The notes: generated by a model from the sequence alone, not told the origin. A stretch of DNA of 64,000 nucleotides from Bacteroidales bacterium (GCA_028282785.1 JANQHE010000037.1:62001-126000); one strand, 5' to 3'; shown: positions 8,832 through 18,462, counted from the stretch's first letter. A program made the numbers and translations.

Positions 8832-9824
8832 TTATGGTATTTGTCTTAATAATGTATTTCTTAATATCATATCAGATAATAACAACAGAGCAGCTATTAA
8901 AACAAAAATTAGAAATTCCTCATCTTTTTGACTAAACTCTTTTACTTCGATTTTGGACTTCTCTAATTGATCAATTTGTTCATAAATCTGTTTTAATTTG
9001 TCATTATCTGTTGCTCTAAAATATTCTCCTCCTGTATTGTTTGCAATTTCTTGCAATGTTTCTTCATCAATTTCCACAGGCATATTTCTTAACTGCGTTC
9101 CAAATGGAGTTTGTATTGGATATGGTGCCATACCTTCGGTTCCAACCCCAATAGTATATACCCTTATTCCAAATGTCTGTGCTAATTCAGCTGCTGTGGC
9201 AGGAGCAATTGCTCCTTGATTATTTACACCATCAGTTAATAAGATGATTACTTTACTTTTAGCATCACTATCTTTTAACCTGCTAACAGACGTTGCCAAT
9301 CCCATACCAATAGCTGTACCGTCCTCAATCATTCCACTTTGAATATCTCTAAAAAGATTTATTAATACAGAATGATCTGTTGTTAAAGGACATTGCGTAA
9401 AACTCTCACCACTAAACACTACTAATCCAATACGATCATTTCTTCGCCCTGCAATAAACTGTATTGCTAAATCCTTAGCTGCTTCTAATCTATCTGGTTC
9501 AAAATCTCGCGCTAACATACTACTTGAAATATCCAAAGCTAATACAATATCTATTCCCTCCGATTCCTGGTTTTTCCAACTTAATGTTGATTGTGGTCGA
9601 GCAATAGCAATAATAATCAGTGATATTGTCATAAGCCTTAAAGCAAATGCAACATGTCTTAATATATGCTTATATGTTATATGGTTTCTCCCAATTCCCT
9701 TTATTGTTGATACCTGTATACTTGCATGTGTACGTTTATGGTTTATTACGTACCAAGCTATAACCGGAATTATAATTAATAACAGGTATAATAAATTCGG
9801 ATTTGCGAATGTTATATTGTTCAT
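8832..9824 (-). CDS. batA: BatA, membrane-anchored von Willebrand factor A protein
   Basis: A 330-residue paralogue of BatB, with membrane segments at about 9-27 and 58-76, a vWA domain (about 90-290) and a C-terminal hydrophobic helix (about 305-322). The metal site is intact: D98, S100 and S102 (ALDISSSML), the threonine of EDGTAIGMGL, and LLTDGVNNQG. It is smaller than BatB at the C-terminus. The ATG is at 9824, and the 123-base gap to the preceding gene holds a second REP-like palindrome. With MoxR and the DUF58 protein it forms the classical MoxR-DUF58-vWA set thought to act as a chaperone or metal-insertion-like machine at the membrane. Confidence 0.92.
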   Translation of the reverse strand: MNNITFANPNLLYLLLIIIPVIAWYVINHKRTHASIQVSTIKGIGRNHITYKHILRHVAFALRLMTISLIIIAIARPQSTLSWKNQESEGIDIVLALDISSSMLARDFEPDRLEAAKDLAIQFIAGRRNDRIGLVVFSGESFTQCPLTTDHSVLINLFRDIQSGMIEDGTAIGMGLATSVSRLKDSDAKSKVIILLTDGVNNQGAIAPATAAELAQTFGIRVYTIGVGTEGMAPYPIQTPFGTQLRNMPVEIDEETLQEIANNTGGEYFRATDNDKLKQIYEQIDQLEKSKIEVKEFSQKDEEFLIFVLIAALLLLSDMILRNTLLRQIP

Positions 9825-9905
9825 TTCTTATTGTTATTAGGTGCTAAGCGGCTATCTTTCAAACAGTACTATATTCTTATTTTGTATTAAGAACATTAGC
9901 AAATC

Positions 9906-9924
9906 CCTGTCTGCAGCAGGCAGG
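9906..9924. repeat. REP-like palindrome in the Bat operon
   Basis: A 19-base palindrome CCTGTCTGC...GCAGGCAGG variant, bordered by TTAGC (9896-9900 region) and GCTAA, which lengthen the inverted symmetry. It is located between the batA start and the stop of the preceding gene and belongs to the same family as 8761-8780. Confidence 0.55.
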
Positions 9925-9947
9925 CGCTAAGTACCACATTCCAAAAT

Positions 9948-10967
9948 TTATTTGTTATTCTCTACTTTTTCTTTGAGCATATTGGTTTCTTCTCCTTTTT
10001 GCTCCCTGTCTTTTAATTCTTCTTCAGACTCTTTCTTTTCTTCAATAATTAATTTGGTTCTATCCACAAAGTTGTATGCTCCCGATAAACATTTTTCATG
10101 TTCATCGGCAATTGGTTTAAATTTAGCAAACTTTACCAAATCCGATAATTGGAAAATATCTTTTAATGTATCATATGCTTCATCATCATTAAAATCAGAA
10201 ATTTCTAAAGATCCTAATATTTCTTCACTGGTTCTTTCTAACGTCCTGATTGAATAACGATTCCAAAGATATAATCGAAGAACATCAGTAAGATCCGTAT
10301 AATATTCTTTAATCTTGTTTTGTTGCCAAAGCTTATTTTTCTTTAGCTTCTCTAAATCTCTAAAAGCAATAATATGAGCAGGTTCTCTTGGCTTTATCCT
10401 GCGAATAATCGGTTCTTTACGTCTTAATTTTCTTATGATATAAACAAGAATAAAAATTACTATGGCAAGAACAACACCTCCACCTGCCCAGGGAAATACT
10501 TCAGCGAAGCTCAGTGGTGCCCCGTACGGCATTTTAATATCCTTAATTGCCTGTGATGTATCAACAGGAACAGTCTTCACATGAAATAAAATTGGATCGG
10601 TTCTTAACGTATCACTATAATATAAAAACGGAATTGGTGGTAAAGCATAGTAACCCGAATCAAAAGCTGTAACCAACAATCGTTTTTTAATAATATAATG
10701 TCCTGTTTCTAATAAAGTAGTATCATTTTCCGACTGTTCTATTACTTCAAGTTCCTGGTTAACATTCTGCTCAAAAATTGGAATTCCTACAAATTCCCTT
10801 ATAGGCTGTTTAACTTCAAGTTCCAGACCAACCTGATCGCCAATTAGAAATTCGGTAGTATCTAGCTTTGCCTTAACAGTTATATCCTGGGCATTTAATT
10901 TAAATGAAAAGAATATAAAACCAAAAACTACTATATATAGAATATGTAATCTCATTTTTTGCAACAT
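9948..10967 (-). CDS. Bat-operon membrane protein with periplasmic beta domain, unnamed
   Basis: A 339-residue protein always expected between the DUF58 gene and batA in this operon type. The N-terminus is a signal anchor (about 6-26, ending NAQ), a periplasmic beta-rich domain resembling the BatD repeats follows (30-150), then a membrane segment at about 163-184 and a cytoplasmic basic and acidic helical tail (190-339) ending in a Glu/Lys-rich stretch. An in-frame ATG at 10955 is an alternative start. It begins five bases after the DUF58 stop. It likely couples the vWA proteins to the membrane; that function is inferred from position. Confidence 0.78.
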   Translation of the reverse strand: MLQKMRLHILYIVVFGFIFFSFKLNAQDITVKAKLDTTEFLIGDQVGLELEVKQPIREFVGIPIFEQNVNQELEVIEQSENDTTLLETGHYIIKKRLLVTAFDSGYYALPPIPFLYYSDTLRTDPILFHVKTVPVDTSQAIKDIKMPYGAPLSFAEVFPWAGGGVVLAIVIFILVYIIRKLRRKEPIIRRIKPREPAHIIAFRDLEKLKKNKLWQQNKIKEYYTDLTDVLRLYLWNRYSIRTLERTSEEILGSLEISDFNDDEAYDTLKDIFQLSDLVKFAKFKPIADEHEKCLSGAYNFVDRTKLIIEEKKESEEELKDREQKGEETNMLKEKVENNK

Positions 10968-10972
10968 ACTAC

Positions 10973-11851
10973 TTATCTCTTTTTAAAAAGGTTTATTAAA
11001 GGTTTAACATAATCCTCATCTGTTGCAATAGATACAAAATCAATTCCTGCACGAACCAATGTATCATTTACCGAATTCTCCATATTTTTATACCAATTGG
11101 CATAATTTCTTCGAAGTGTAATACTTGTTGTATCAACCCAAGCATATTCACCGGTTTCTGCATCTTTCATTCTTATAATACCTACAGATGGAATCTCCCG
11201 TTCCCGCTTATCAAATATCTTTAAACCAATAATATCATGTTTTCTGTTTGCTATTCGTATAGCTTCATCAAATCGAGGTGTTCCTTCCTCATCATCAATA
11301 AAATCAGAAATTAAGAATGCCGTACTTCTTTTTTTTATGGCATTGGTCAAATACCTTAATGCTTCTGAAATATTTGTTTCATTATTTTCAGGAGTAAACT
11401 CAATTAATTCTCGAATAATTCTTAAAATATGAGTCCTTCCTTTTTTGGGAGGTATGAATTTTTCAACTTTATCACTAAATAGAATAACTCCAATTTTATC
11501 ATTATTCTGGATTGCAGAAAAAGATAAAACTGCAGATATTTCAGTAATAAGGTTTTTCTTTAATTGAGTTTGAGTACCAAACACACGCGAATTACTTATA
11601 TCAACTAACAACATTACGGTTAGTTCACGTTCCTCTTCATATATTTTAATATATGGATGATTAAACCGGGCAGTTACATTCCAATCTATATTTCGAATAT
11701 CATCACCATATTGATATTCTCTAACCTCGCTAAAAGCCATACCACGACCTTTAAATGCACTATGATATTCGCCTGCAAATATGTTTTTTGATAAGCCCCT
11801 GGTTTTAATCTCAATTTTCCGTACTTTCTTAAGCAGTTCTGAAGCTTCCAC
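10973..11851 (-). CDS. DUF58 domain protein of the Bat operon
   Basis: A soluble protein of about 292 residues with the DUF58 core: EYHSAFKGRGMAFSEVREYQ followed by YGDDIRNIDWNVTARF, then a vWA-like fold with VMLLVDISNS. There is no ATG in frame. The most likely start is the GTG at 11851, giving MEASELLKKVRKIEI, which matches the start usual in this family. A TTG at 11857 adds two residues. DUF58 proteins accompany MoxR ATPases and membrane vWA proteins, and are thought to be the cytoplasmic adaptor of the machine. The gene follows a small secreted-protein gene by 25 bases and precedes the membrane protein gene by five. Confidence 0.87.
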   Translation of the reverse strand: MEASELLKKVRKIEIKTRGLSKNIFAGEYHSAFKGRGMAFSEVREYQYGDDIRNIDWNVTARFNHPYIKIYEEERELTVMLLVDISNSRVFGTQTQLKKNLITEISAVLSFSAIQNNDKIGVILFSDKVEKFIPPKKGRTHILRIIRELIEFTPENNETNISEALRYLTNAIKKRSTAFLISDFIDDEEGTPRFDEAIRIANRKHDIIGLKIFDKREREIPSVGIIRMKDAETGEYAWVDTTSITLRRNYANWYKNMENSVNDTLVRAGIDFVSIATDEDYVKPLINLFKKR

Positions 11852-11876
11852 ACCCAATCATTTTATTGGTTATACA

Positions 11877-12293
11877 TCAATCTTTCTCATCGAGCTTCTT
11901 CGTAATAATAGAAAAATACCATTCTTCCTTTTTAATTCTTATAACAAAATTTTCTTTTCCTGATACGTAATCATACCATGTCAAATTCTCTTTGTACTCA
12001 AAGCTTTGGTTTAATGAATCGATCATATGTTTTAATAAACTATAATCGCACATTAACATGTGATATTTACAATATCCGTCTTCATCCAAAACAAATAAGT
12101 ATGTTCGGTATCCATCGGTATCTTCGAATTTGATGAAATTACTTTTCCCCATAACTTCTTTAGAGAAATAAAAATCTTTATGATTTTCTTTCATTTCCTT
12201 TTTGATCTCCAACTTATGTTTACCCACAAAACTTTGTCCAAGAACGTTTAAGCTCGAAACTACAATTAACAGAAGTACAATTATTTTTTTCAT
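11877..12293 (-). CDS. Small exported protein inserted in the Bat operon, unknown
   Basis: A 138-residue protein with a clear signal peptide (MKKIIVLLLIVVSSLNVLGQ) and a mature part of about 118 residues with alternating charged and aromatic residues and three cysteines or fewer. I do not recognise a family. It lies between moxR (17 bases upstream) and the DUF58 gene, where most Bat operons have nothing. Segments such as YLFVLDEDGYCKYHMLMCDYS suggest a small all-beta fold with helices. It is probably co-transcribed with the operon, so it may be an accessory periplasmic factor. Confidence 0.75.
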   Translation of the reverse strand: MKKIIVLLLIVVSSLNVLGQSFVGKHKLEIKKEMKENHKDFYFSKEVMGKSNFIKFEDTDGYRTYLFVLDEDGYCKYHMLMCDYSLLKHMIDSLNQSFEYKENLTWYDYVSGKENFVIRIKKEEWYFSIITKKLDEKD

Positions 12294-12310
12294 TTTTGAG
12301 ATATGTAACT

Positions 12311-13306
12311 TTATGGAACTTCGATAGTATTAAGAATTTCCGTAATAATATCTTCCGTAGTTACATTTTCTGCTTCGGCTTCGTATGTTAATCCTATTCT
12401 ATGTCTTAAAACATCGTGACATACGGCACGTACATCTTCCGGAATAACATAACCTCTTCGTTTAATAAATGCATAAGCTTTCGACGCCATTGCCAAATTG
12501 ATACTTGCACGAGGAGATCCTCCGTAATTAATCAATGCAGAAAATTTATCCAGATTGTATTTTTCCGGAAATCTGGTTGCAAATACTATGTCAAGAATAT
12601 ATCGCTCAATTTTTTCGTCGATATAAACATCCTTTACAACATTTCTTGCATTAACAATGTCTTCAGGTTTAAGAATAGTATTAGCCTTTGGAAATTCTTT
12701 TGCAATATTTTCTCGAACAATTAACTTCTCTTCTTCTAGCTTTGGATAATCGACAACAACTTTTAGCATAAAACGGTCAACCTGTGCTTCCGGTAGAGGA
12801 TAAGTTCCTTCTTGCTCGATCGGATTTTGCGTTGCCATTACTAAAAACGGTTGTGGAAGTTGATATGTTTCTTCTCCAATTGTAACCTGACGTTCCTGCA
12901 TGGCCTCCAATAAAGCACTTTGAACTTTTGCAGGAGAACGGTTAATCTCATCGGCCAAAACAAAATTAGTAAATATGGGTCCTCTTTTAACCTGGAATTC
13001 TTCCTTCTTTTGGCTGTAAATCATTGTACCGATTAAATCTGCCGGTAACAAATCCGGTGTAAATTGCATACGACTAAATTCAGCATCAACAACACTTGCT
13101 AAAGTATTAATTGCTAATGTTTTTGCTAATCCTGGAACACCTTCCAATAAAATATGTCCATCGGAAAGAAGACCAATTAAAAGAGAATCGACAAGGTGTT
13201 TTTGTCCAACAATTACCTTGCCCATTTCCATTTTAATCATATCAACAAATGAACTCTCCTTCTCTATTCGCTCATTCAGTTCTTTAACATCAACTGTTTC
13301 GTTCAT
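12311..13306 (-). CDS. MoxR-family AAA+ ATPase of the Bat operon
   Basis: A 331-residue AAA+ ATPase, first gene of the operon. Walker A is LEGVPGLAKT (about 54-63), Walker B LADEINRSPAKVQ (about 113-125), sensor 1 MATQNP followed by IEQEGTYPLPEAQVDRFM, and sensor 2 lies in GGSPRASINLA. The C-terminal lid domain is complete. MoxR proteins act as chaperones that mature complexes with vWA proteins. The 185-base space upstream contains the operon promoter region, but I could not pick a confident promoter match there. Confidence 0.93.
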   Translation of the reverse strand: MNETVDVKELNERIEKESSFVDMIKMEMGKVIVGQKHLVDSLLIGLLSDGHILLEGVPGLAKTLAINTLASVVDAEFSRMQFTPDLLPADLIGTMIYSQKKEEFQVKRGPIFTNFVLADEINRSPAKVQSALLEAMQERQVTIGEETYQLPQPFLVMATQNPIEQEGTYPLPEAQVDRFMLKVVVDYPKLEEEKLIVRENIAKEFPKANTILKPEDIVNARNVVKDVYIDEKIERYILDIVFATRFPEKYNLDKFSALINYGGSPRASINLAMASKAYAFIKRRGYVIPEDVRAVCHDVLRHRIGLTYEAEAENVTTEDIITEILNTIEVP

Positions 13307-13491
13307 AGTCTAATAATTTTTGAAAAGATACATAAAAAATTTAGGTTAAAAAATAATTGTAATAATTCTACTTCTGTTCGTGTAAAATCAGCACAATAAT
13401 AGTTTATTTAAATGTTAAAAACTGTTAAATCTTTTTAAGAAATTATAAGCTGGCGAAGGTTTCTGCTATAAAAGTAAATGTTATTTACTTC

Positions 13492-15000
13492 TTACTTTGA
13501 AGGTATGGTAAAACTAAATACAGACCCTTTTCCTTTAGATGATTCAACCCATATTCTACCGCCAAGAGCTTCTACGAAACCCTTACTAATAGATAAGCCC
13601 AATCCATTCCCCTGGTTATAATTCAGGAAATCAGTTTTTATTTGCCTGAAACGCTCGAAGATTTTGTTTTGCATTGATTTATCAATTCCAATACCTGTAT
13701 CTTTAATGTTAAATATTAACTGATCTTCTTTTATATCACAGTATAATTCAACTTTTCCTTTATCGGTAAATTTCAGTGCATTATTTATTAAATTGGAAAG
13801 AATTTGGGCTAATTTACTTTTATCTGTTATAATAGTTGTTAAATTTCCAGGATTTAAAACTTTATAGTCGAATGTAATATTTTTTTCATCAAATTTAATT
13901 TTAAAGCGCTGATATATTAGTTCTAAAAATGGAATTATTTTTACCTCTTCTTTAGTAATATCTACCTGTCCGGTTTCTATCATTGAAATATCCAAAATGT
14001 CACTAACTATAGTCAATAATTGATTGGAACAATCATCAATAACCTTAATATAGTTCTTTTTTTCCTCTTTAGTAGTGGAGTCGTGCCCTAGTAGTTTGGA
14101 AAACCCCATTATTCCGTTTAATGGTGTTCTGATTTCGTGGCTAAGGTTTGCAAGAAACGCAGATTTTAAACGGTCAGATTCCTGCGCTTTTTTAAGTGCA
14201 TTTTCCAACTCAGAAATAAATCTTTTTCTTTCTGTAATATCCTTTAAATATGACCTTGTACCAATTATTTTCCCGTTATCATCTAATATGTTGGTAACAG
14301 AGACATTTATATAAATTGTACTGCCATCTTTTTTTATGCCTTTGAAGTCATACTGAGGGGGTTGTTTTTTCCCGGCAATCCTATTTCTGTGAATTTGAAT
14401 TATTTTATTTAAGTCATCCGGATGAATAAATTTCTTTCTGGGTATTTTAACGATTTCTTCTTTTTTATAACCTAGTAAGTTTGCAAAATGTTTATTGAAG
14501 TATTTTATTCTTCCTTTCTCATCATCAGTAACTATTGCAATATTAGATAACTCTACTAAATCTTTATATTTTTTTTCTCTTTTTTCAATCTCTACCAGGT
14601 TATTCTTGCGTTCAGTAATATCGTTTATAATAACTATAATATTTTTGATCTTTTTTTTCTCATCTACAACAGGATCAGCTGTTATTTTCAAATATTTATT
14701 TCCGGCTTTTAGTTCAACAGATTGTCTTCTATGTGTTAGCTCAAGAGCATTAAATAAATTTTCATCAGAAAAAATTCCAACATGCGATACGATCTCAAGT
14801 AATAGTTTTCCAACTATTTCACTTTTAGGCTTTTTAATATACTTTCTCAAAGCATTATTACAATCTATTGCTTCTCCACGGTCATCAAGTATCAATAACA
14901 TTATGCTTAGAGAGTTATATACTTTTCTCCAAAATACTTTAGACATTTCCATTTCCTTATCAACCTCATCAAATCGTTCTATTTTCCTTTGTGCGAGCAT
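13492..15000 (-). CDS. Soluble PAS-PAS sensor histidine kinase
   Basis: A 502-residue kinase without membrane segments. Two PAS domains (about 22-130 and 138-255, the second with a PAC motif ending SYLKDITERKR) are followed by a short coiled coil, a HisKA domain with phospho-His near 288 (NLSHEIRTPLNG), and an HATPase domain with N box NNALKFT, G1 DTGIGI and G2 GNGLGLSISKG. It ends at FTIPSK, with no receiver domain. It lies 240 bases downstream of the chemosensory operon in the same direction. Its HisKA and ATPase segments resemble those of the hybrid kinase before it, so the two probably share an ancestor and may feed one pathway. Confidence 0.9.
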   Translation of the reverse strand: MLAQRKIERFDEVDKEMEMSKVFWRKVYNSLSIMLLILDDRGEAIDCNNALRKYIKKPKSEIVGKLLLEIVSHVGIFSDENLFNALELTHRRQSVELKAGNKYLKITADPVVDEKKKIKNIIVIINDITERKNNLVEIEKREKKYKDLVELSNIAIVTDDEKGRIKYFNKHFANLLGYKKEEIVKIPRKKFIHPDDLNKIIQIHRNRIAGKKQPPQYDFKGIKKDGSTIYINVSVTNILDDNGKIIGTRSYLKDITERKRFISELENALKKAQESDRLKSAFLANLSHEIRTPLNGIMGFSKLLGHDSTTKEEKKNYIKVIDDCSNQLLTIVSDILDISMIETGQVDITKEEVKIIPFLELIYQRFKIKFDEKNITFDYKVLNPGNLTTIITDKSKLAQILSNLINNALKFTDKGKVELYCDIKEDQLIFNIKDTGIGIDKSMQNKIFERFRQIKTDFLNYNQGNGLGLSISKGFVEALGGRIWVESSKGKGSVFSFTIPSK

Positions 15001-15240
15001 AACTCTCTTCTTTTATTAATATTTCAATTTCCCCTAATGCCCTATTATTTAAATGTACGTTTCATTGGAGATTAAGTTAATTTAACTATCAAGATATACT
15101 TCTAATTTTGATAATTAGGTTAATATTGTTTATGAATGAACCTGATTGATGTATGAAGTAGGTTTTTTTACATAGTTCATAGCATAACCAATTACGTTGG
15201 TTGATAAATACAATTCAATGTTATTATCATTTCAGGTATA

Positions 15241-18200
15241 CTATTTATCTTTTTTAATATAATTATCTATCATATTAACCAATTCATCATAAATAATTGG
15301 TTTTGCAATGTAATTGTCACATCCGGCTGCCAATACTTTTTCTTCATCACCAACTAAGGCAAAAGCCGTTTGAGCAATTACTGGTATTTCGGGATGTTTT
15401 AGTTTTATTTCCTTGGTTGCAGTGAAACCATCCATAACAGGCATTTTTATATCCATCAATACCATATCAATATCATTGGTATCGCACATTTCTACCGCAT
15501 CTCTACCGTTTTTTGCCCTAATTACTCTCATTTCTTTTTGCTTTAATATTTCATAAAGATATTCATAGTTCATATCTTCATCTTCGGCGATAAGAACAAC
15601 TTTATCTTTAAAATCATCATTTAAGTCTATTGTATTGTTATCTTCTATGAAATCAGGCTTACTTATTTCTTCCAGTACGTGTGGTAACTTAAAGTAAATT
15701 TCTGTGCCTTTATTTAATTCTGAATGAATCCAAATTGAGCCACCGAGTGCTTCAACATAAGCTTTAACAATTGAAAGACCCAAGCCTGTTCCGCCATATG
15801 TTCGTGTAAGATCGCTTTCAACCTGCCAGAAACGATCGAAAATTCTTTCCTGATTTTCTTTACTAATACCTATTCCGGTATCTTTGACACAAAACTCCAA
15901 ATAACCTGATTTCATATCACAACTTATAACTATGTCTCCATCTTTGCTAAACTTAATTGCATTATTAACCAGGTTATTTATAATTTGACTTAATTTAACT
16001 TTATCGGTATTAACAAATTGCATATTTTCTCTCAAGTTATTATGCAGAGTTAATTTAAGTCCTTTTTCTATACATTTTGGTTCAAACTCATTACAAGTTG
16101 ATTTTAAAATATCATTCAGATAGAAATTTTCCTTTTGAATTTCAAACTGACCTGTTTCAATTCTTGATATATCAAGTATATCATCTATTATCCTGAGTAA
16201 TTGATGGCAGCTACCATTTATAATATCTATATAGCTTTCCTCTTTTTCTTTCGTAAGTTCTGAAACGACCAATAATTTTGAGAATCCTATTATTCCATTT
16301 AATGGAGTTCTAATTTCGTGTGATACATTAGCTAAAAAAGCAGATTTTAATCTATCACTTTCCTCTGCCTTTTGTTTAGCTTTCTCCAGTTCTGTTATAT
16401 CAGTTGAAATACTTGAAATTCCTACTACTTCACCATCCTTAAAAATGGGTTCACAAGTAATGTCTTTATAAATTACTTTATCACCCACTTTAAGCTTAAT
16501 TATTTTGTTTACTCTTTCCTTAGTTTTTAATACCGATTGTTTTAATTGATAAAGAGTATTGGCATCTTCTTTGTCAAAAATATCACTATCTCTTTTTCCA
16601 ATAATTTGTTTATCGTCGATTTTAAGATAGGAATTGTACATCCATGAATACTTTAAATCTAGGTCTTGATTGGAAACTGTTGTTTTTGAATTTTGTAAAC
16701 TAGACCTAAATCGTTGTTCATTTTCCTTAAGTAATATTTCTGTTTGCATTCTTTTATATGCAATTCCGATTGTGGACCCGATTTCCTCGAAAAAGTTAAT
16801 CATTTCAAGATTAAACATATTAGTCCTTTTATCATGAAACTGTAATAACCCTATTGTTTTTTTCCCCGACCGAAGAGGAATTAGAGCTATTGATTCATAA
16901 CCTTTGTTTTGGCATAAATTATTTTCAGGGACATTTAAATCATCATTTAAATATTCAGAAAATAATCTACTATAATTATTTGTCCAGAAACTCCCAATTT
17001 GAGTATAAAATGGTTTGTTATTATTAATACCTCCTGTAATTATTTTACCACATAAACATTTTAAAATAGCTTGTCCTTTTAGATCTCTAACAATTTCATT
17101 ATTCTCACCAATATCACATAGCAGATTATCGGTATTTACAAAATCAGAAGTATAACCTGTTGTATCATAATACGGATAATCTTCACCATCTTGCATCCTG
17201 ATGCCGATAGCCTCCAACCCTGTAAATTCTTTTAATTCCGATAGTATATCTTTAATTAATCTTTGCCATTCGTTTTTTCTATTCAGTATTGATAATATTC
17301 TAGCAGTAAATGCTTGTCTCTCTTCCGCAAGCTTTCGTTGTTCTTCCAAATCAATATTATTTAAAGCAAAAGCAATATCTTCCGCTATTTCTTTAAATAA
17401 ATGTTGTTGTTCACTATCTTCAACTATTTGTGCAGGTAAAGAAACCATTATTACTCCAAAACGCCTATTCTGTAATTTTAAGCACATTGCCAACTCTACA
17501 CCCTCTATTTTTTGCCCCGACTGATATCTTGGACACCCCTCACACACTGTCCTTGGGCTTTCTATTAATATTACATCATCTGCATTAAGCGACCTTTTAA
17601 TACAGTTTGGTACATAATTCTTAAAATCCGTTACACTAAAACCACTGGCATTCTTTTTAATACCATCGTCTACAAAGTCTATTATTTTCCCTTCTTTATC
17701 AGTAAGTGCTATCCATGCGTTATGAAAGACATTAGTTTGAGTAATTATATTACATGCTTCTTTTATTAATTTATGACGGTCCTTTTCCTTTATTGTAAGT
17801 TGATTGATATTTCTAATTGCACGTAAAACAGCGTTTATATCCTTTATATTCTGTGTTCTCTCTACAACTTTCTTCTCCAGGTTTTTATTTAATTTACTAA
17901 GTTCTGATTGTATTGTTTTTAATTCATCATTTGCTTCTTTAAGCTCATTACTTTTCAATACAGCATTTTCATATGTTGAAAAGAGAAGGTCTACAATTTG
18001 TAATCTGGAAGAGGTTATTAAGTATTTTTTTCCCGAAAAGAAAACCTCTAAACCAACATCTGTACTTTGATGTTTTCTCATCCTAAAATTCATTATTAAA
18101 TATTCAATTTTCGAAAGAAGGAATTCTTCACTGTATGGTTTTGTAATAAATGTATCTGCTCCACAATCAAGGCCCTTAATAATATCTACCGGATCCGAGA

Positions 18201-18456
18201 GCGACGTTAAGAGAATAACAGGAACGTCTTTTAAGCTATTATCAGATTTTATTTCCTTACACAACTCATAACCACTTTTCCCGGGCATCACTATATCACT
18301 TATTATTACATTAGGGATATTCTTTTTCAGTAGATTCATTGCTTCATTTGCATCGGCAGCGTGTTTAACAATGTAATCATTATTTTCCAATATATATTTT
18401 AATTTCTCGGCCTGTGTTAGACTGTCTTCTACGATTAATATTTTCATATTTTTCAT
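15241..18456 (-). CDS. REC-GAF-GAF-PAS-HisKA-HATPase-REC hybrid histidine kinase ending the chemosensory operon
   Basis: A soluble protein of about 1071 residues. The order is an N-terminal receiver (ILIVEDSLTQAEKL, phospho-Asp in VIISDIVMPG), a coiled coil (about 165-205), two GAF domains with Cys-rich segments (CEGCPRYQ and CLCGKIITGG), a PAS domain (about 590-690), HisKA with His near 713 (NVSHEIRTPLNG), HATPase (DTGIGI, GTGLGLSIVKAY), and a C-terminal receiver (VLIAEDEDMNYEYL, VLMDIKMPVMDG). The start is the ATG at 18456: it has a strong AAGGAGG six bases upstream, whereas the longer open frame from 18522 would begin inside cheB. It takes the place that the diguanylate cyclase has in Wsp operons, so it is the likely output, with the N-terminal receiver a plausible CheA target. 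That link is inference. Confidence 0.88.
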   Translation of the reverse strand: MKNMKILIVEDSLTQAEKLKYILENNDYIVKHAADANEAMNLLKKNIPNVIISDIVMPGKSGYELCKEIKSDNSLKDVPVILLTSLSDPVDIIKGLDCGADTFITKPYSEEFLLSKIEYLIMNFRMRKHQSTDVGLEVFFSGKKYLITSSRLQIVDLLFSTYENAVLKSNELKEANDELKTIQSELSKLNKNLEKKVVERTQNIKDINAVLRAIRNINQLTIKEKDRHKLIKEACNIITQTNVFHNAWIALTDKEGKIIDFVDDGIKKNASGFSVTDFKNYVPNCIKRSLNADDVILIESPRTVCEGCPRYQSGQKIEGVELAMCLKLQNRRFGVIMVSLPAQIVEDSEQQHLFKEIAEDIAFALNNIDLEEQRKLAEERQAFTARILSILNRKNEWQRLIKDILSELKEFTGLEAIGIRMQDGEDYPYYDTTGYTSDFVNTDNLLCDIGENNEIVRDLKGQAILKCLCGKIITGGINNNKPFYTQIGSFWTNNYSRLFSEYLNDDLNVPENNLCQNKGYESIALIPLRSGKKTIGLLQFHDKRTNMFNLEMINFFEEIGSTIGIAYKRMQTEILLKENEQRFRSSLQNSKTTVSNQDLDLKYSWMYNSYLKIDDKQIIGKRDSDIFDKEDANTLYQLKQSVLKTKERVNKIIKLKVGDKVIYKDITCEPIFKDGEVVGISSISTDITELEKAKQKAEESDRLKSAFLANVSHEIRTPLNGIIGFSKLLVVSELTKEKEESYIDIINGSCHQLLRIIDDILDISRIETGQFEIQKENFYLNDILKSTCNEFEPKCIEKGLKLTLHNNLRENMQFVNTDKVKLSQIINNLVNNAIKFSKDGDIVISCDMKSGYLEFCVKDTGIGISKENQERIFDRFWQVESDLTRTYGGTGLGLSIVKAYVEALGGSIWIHSELNKGTEIYFKLPHVLEEISKPDFIEDNNTIDLNDDFKDKVVLIAEDEDMNYEYLYEILKQKEMRVIRAKNGRDAVEMCDTNDIDMVLMDIKMPVMDGFTATKEIKLKHPEIPVIAQTAFALVGDEEKVLAAGCDNYIAKPIIYDELVNMIDNYIKKDK

Positions 18457-18462
18457 AATCAT

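Noticed and set aside
14495-15019. Plus-strand open frame of 174 codons
   Set aside because: It is antisense to the PAS kinase gene, Ser/Phe/Ile-rich as expected from the reverse of Lys/Glu codons.
15137-15168. Terminator-like hairpin AACCT...AGGTTTTTTT on the plus strand
   Set aside because: The nearest genes are on the minus strand and no plus-strand transcript is expected; the five-base stem is weak.
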